From: Planctomycetales bacterium
GTDB lineage: Bacteria > 4484-113 > JAFGCY01
NCBI GenBank assembly: GCA_024645305.1
Contig: JAHEFU010000146.1
Location: 1 to 7,211 of the forward strand
Length of the DNA stretch: 7,211 bases
Reading direction: 5' to 3'
Every line of letters begins with the position of its first letter. Position 1 is the first letter of the stretch. The notes beneath the pieces are model-generated. The model saw nothing but the letters and a program-made list of their open reading frames with translations. It was not told where the DNA came from and did no database searches. Below are positions 6,447-7,211 of this stretch, piece by piece. A program made the position numbers and the translations under genes.

Positions 6447-6462
6447 TCCGGCGGAAGCCGGA
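6447..6462. repeat. Inverted repeat between divergent promoters
   Basis: TCCGGC-GGAA-GCCGGA has six-base perfect arms with a four-base centre. It lies between the two divergent -10 elements, in the upstream or -35 region of both, so a shared operator is possible. It could also be chance in GC-rich DNA. Confidence 0.35.
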
Positions 6463-6473
6463 GTGCTGCTCGC

Positions 6474-6479
6474 TAATAT
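6474..6479 (+). promoter_or_regulatory. -10 element (TAATAT), likely leaderless start of the Rieske gene
   Basis: TAATAT ends six bases before the ATG at 6486, exactly placing the expected transcription start on the A of the start codon. The AAGGG next to the ATG is too close to act as a Shine-Dalgarno sequence. The TAA at 6474-6476 is an in-frame stop, so the gene cannot start farther upstream. Confidence 0.5.
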
Positions 6480-6485
6480 AAAGGG

Positions 6486-6971
6486 ATGCAGAATTCAGGA
6501 GACAAGCCGGAGGGGATCTCCCGCCGTGACATGCTGGGCCGCCTGCTGGGGGCCGGCTGCACCGCCTGCCTGGGCGCACTGACCACGGCCTGCCCCGGGG
6601 GCAGCGACTGGGGCAAGCCCCACAAGCTGGCGGAAGGTGACGCGGAGCAGCTGGAATTCAGTACCGCGGATGTCCCGCTCAATGCCGTGCTGCCGATCAG
6701 CGTGGGCGGCCAGGCCGGTTTCCTCGTGCATATGGAGCAGGACGGAGCGGAGCAGTGGCTGGCCCTGGAGAACAAGTGCACGCACAAGAAAAGCAAGATC
6801 GACTTCCTGCAGGATGAAGGCTACTTCAAGTGCCCGCTGCACAAGTCCGAGTACAACATGGACGGCACGCTGCGGGAGCGCGAGAATGGCAAGGGCTGGC
6901 CGGCCAAGCAGCCCCTGAAGCAGTGGCCGGTGGAAGTCCGGGGCAGCCGTGTTGTCATCATTGCAAGCTGA
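6486..6971 (+). CDS. Tat-exported Rieske [2Fe-2S] protein, probable lipoprotein
   Basis: This 161-residue protein has a twin-arginine signal, ISRRDMLGRLL (residues 11-21), then a hydrophobic stretch ending in LTTAC, where Cys36 may be lipidated although Thr at -3 is not ideal. The rest is a compact Rieske domain. Cluster ligands are Cys98 and His100 (CTH) and Cys116 and His119 (CPLH), 15 residues apart between the two pairs. The extra cysteines that form a disulfide in cytochrome bc-type Rieske proteins are absent (CTHKK and CPLHK), so it resembles the ferredoxin-like class, usually of lower redox potential. It probably transfers electrons outside the membrane; the partner is not in the window. 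The start at 6486 keeps the RR motif. Met16 is an alternative but would lose it, and its GGAGGGG lies about 15 bases away. Confidence 0.88.
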   Translation: MQNSGDKPEGISRRDMLGRLLGAGCTACLGALTTACPGGSDWGKPHKLAEGDAEQLEFSTADVPLNAVLPISVGGQAGFLVHMEQDGAEQWLALENKCTHKKSKIDFLQDEGYFKCPLHKSEYNMDGTLRERENGKGWPAKQPLKQWPVEVRGSRVVIIAS

Positions 6972-7012
6972 CGGTGGAGCGGTGTAAGTCTGGCAATCAG
7001 TAGTCAGTGGCA

Positions 7013-7110
7013 GTCGCAGCGGAGTCCCACCGCTGTATTTCCCAAGGCATCAGGATGCCGCCCACCACGAGCTGCATGTATTGGAAATGTGGGACCCTGC
7101 AAGCTGCAAC
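7013..7110. repeat. Large imperfect inverted repeat, possible structured RNA or terminator
   Basis: The arm at 7013-7045 pairs with 7081-7110. Matching blocks are GTcGCAGC with GCTGCaAC, GG with CC, GTCCCAC with GTGGGAC, ATTTCC with GGAAAT, and AA with TT, about 24 pairs in all. They are interrupted by one mismatch, a one-base bulge A (7023), a six-base bulge (7031-7036), a one-base bulge C (7043) and a five-base bulge (7098-7102). The 35-base loop holds a second hairpin, GGCAT-CAGG-ATGCC (7046-7059). An alternative stem, CAGCGG/CCGCTG (7017-7035) followed by TATTT, would compete and could terminate the Rieske transcript. I do not recognise the element. Confidence 0.45.
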
Positions 7111-7132
7111 CAAAAACCCGTAACCTGTAACC
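7098..7132. repeat. Degenerate heptanucleotide array (NNNAACC)
   Basis: Five consecutive seven-base units lie in register: TGCAAGC, TGCAACC, AAAAACC, CGTAACC and TGTAACC. Four of the five end in AACC. Bacterial short tandem heptamers of this kind are known from cyanobacteria, but that is only a formal resemblance. The first two units overlap the right arm of the inverted repeat at 7013-7110. Confidence 0.45.
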
Positions 7133-7140
7133 TGCGAAAT

Positions 7141-7155
7141 GGAGCTTCGCGCTCC
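7141..7155 (-). terminator. Hairpin just after the right-edge gene
   Basis: On the minus strand GGAGC-GCGAA-GCTCC begins one base after the TAG stop and is followed by ATTTCGC. The five-pair stem and the short T run make it a weak intrinsic terminator at best. A run of five T occurs about 20 bases farther on the minus strand. Confidence 0.35.
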
Positions 7156-7156
7156 C

Positions 7157-7211
7157 CTAGTTGTCGCGGAAGTCGGAGGGGCTGATCTGGCGCAGGAACT
7201 GCTTGAAGGTC
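7157..7211 (-). CDS. C-terminal fragment of an unidentified protein
   Basis: Reading leftward from the right edge gives 17 residues, TFKQFLRQISPSDFRDN, and a TAG stop at 7159-7157. The frame is open to the edge, the codons are GC-rich at third positions as in the neighbouring genes, and a hairpin follows the stop at once; together these suggest a real gene end. I do not recognise the family from so short a tail. It converges on the Rieske gene across about 185 bases. Confidence 0.5.
   Translation of the reverse strand, partial: TFKQFLRQISPSDFRDN

Noticed and set aside
7005..7022. Hexamer-like run CAGTGG-CAGTCG-CAGCGG
   Set aside because: It has only three imperfect units, and the last ones belong to the inverted repeat described above; too short to call a repeat of its own.

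Overview
The window is a GC-rich, gene-dense piece of bacterial chromosome. No rRNA, tRNA, transposase, phage gene or CRISPR array is visible. The lineage cannot be fixed from this sequence. Tat and lipoprotein signals, a large exported PKD/clostripain-type protein with dockerin-like repeats, and an uncharacterised 'quinate 5-dehydrogenase'-labelled protein suggest a free-living environmental bacterium, possibly of a poorly sampled phylum (inference). Promoter geometry at one divergent gene pair suggests that leaderless mRNAs may occur.

Layout. At the left edge (1-33, minus strand) are the first 11 codons of a gene with a very good ribosome binding site. After about 190 bases without a gene comes a leftward operon (2340 to 307) of four tightly overlapping genes: an SRPBCC/AHSA1-like protein, an ankyrin-repeat protein with a Tat signal, a second SRPBCC protein, and an ArsR-type repressor. 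Every junction is an overlapping stop/start (TGATG or ATGA). A perfect palindrome, TGTAAC-N6-GTTACA, lies over the likely promoter and is the natural candidate for the ArsR operator. Read together, this looks like a self-regulated unit of two putative ligand-binding proteins and an ankyrin protein; the ligand is unknown. The ankyrin gene also has a strong internal start that would give a cytoplasmic form.

Reading rightward from the same divergent region (2507-5443) is a 978-residue predicted lipoprotein: signal peptide, two dockerin-like calcium-loop repeats set inside an apparent FnIII-like domain, two PKD-like domains, a C11 (clostripain) cysteine-peptidase domain with His549 and Cys639, a glycine linker and a C-terminal beta domain. 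A leftward gene (5508-6413) converges on it. That gene is of the family usually labelled quinate 5-dehydrogenase, although it shows no recognisable dinucleotide-binding fingerprint.

Divergent from that gene is a Rieske [2Fe-2S] protein (6486-6971) with a Tat-type signal. Both genes of this pair have a near-consensus -10 hexamer 6-7 bases before ATG and no properly spaced Shine-Dalgarno sequence, so both may be leaderless.

The last 240 bases hold a roughly 98-base imperfect inverted repeat, a degenerate heptanucleotide array, a hairpin, and the C-terminal 17 codons of another leftward gene.
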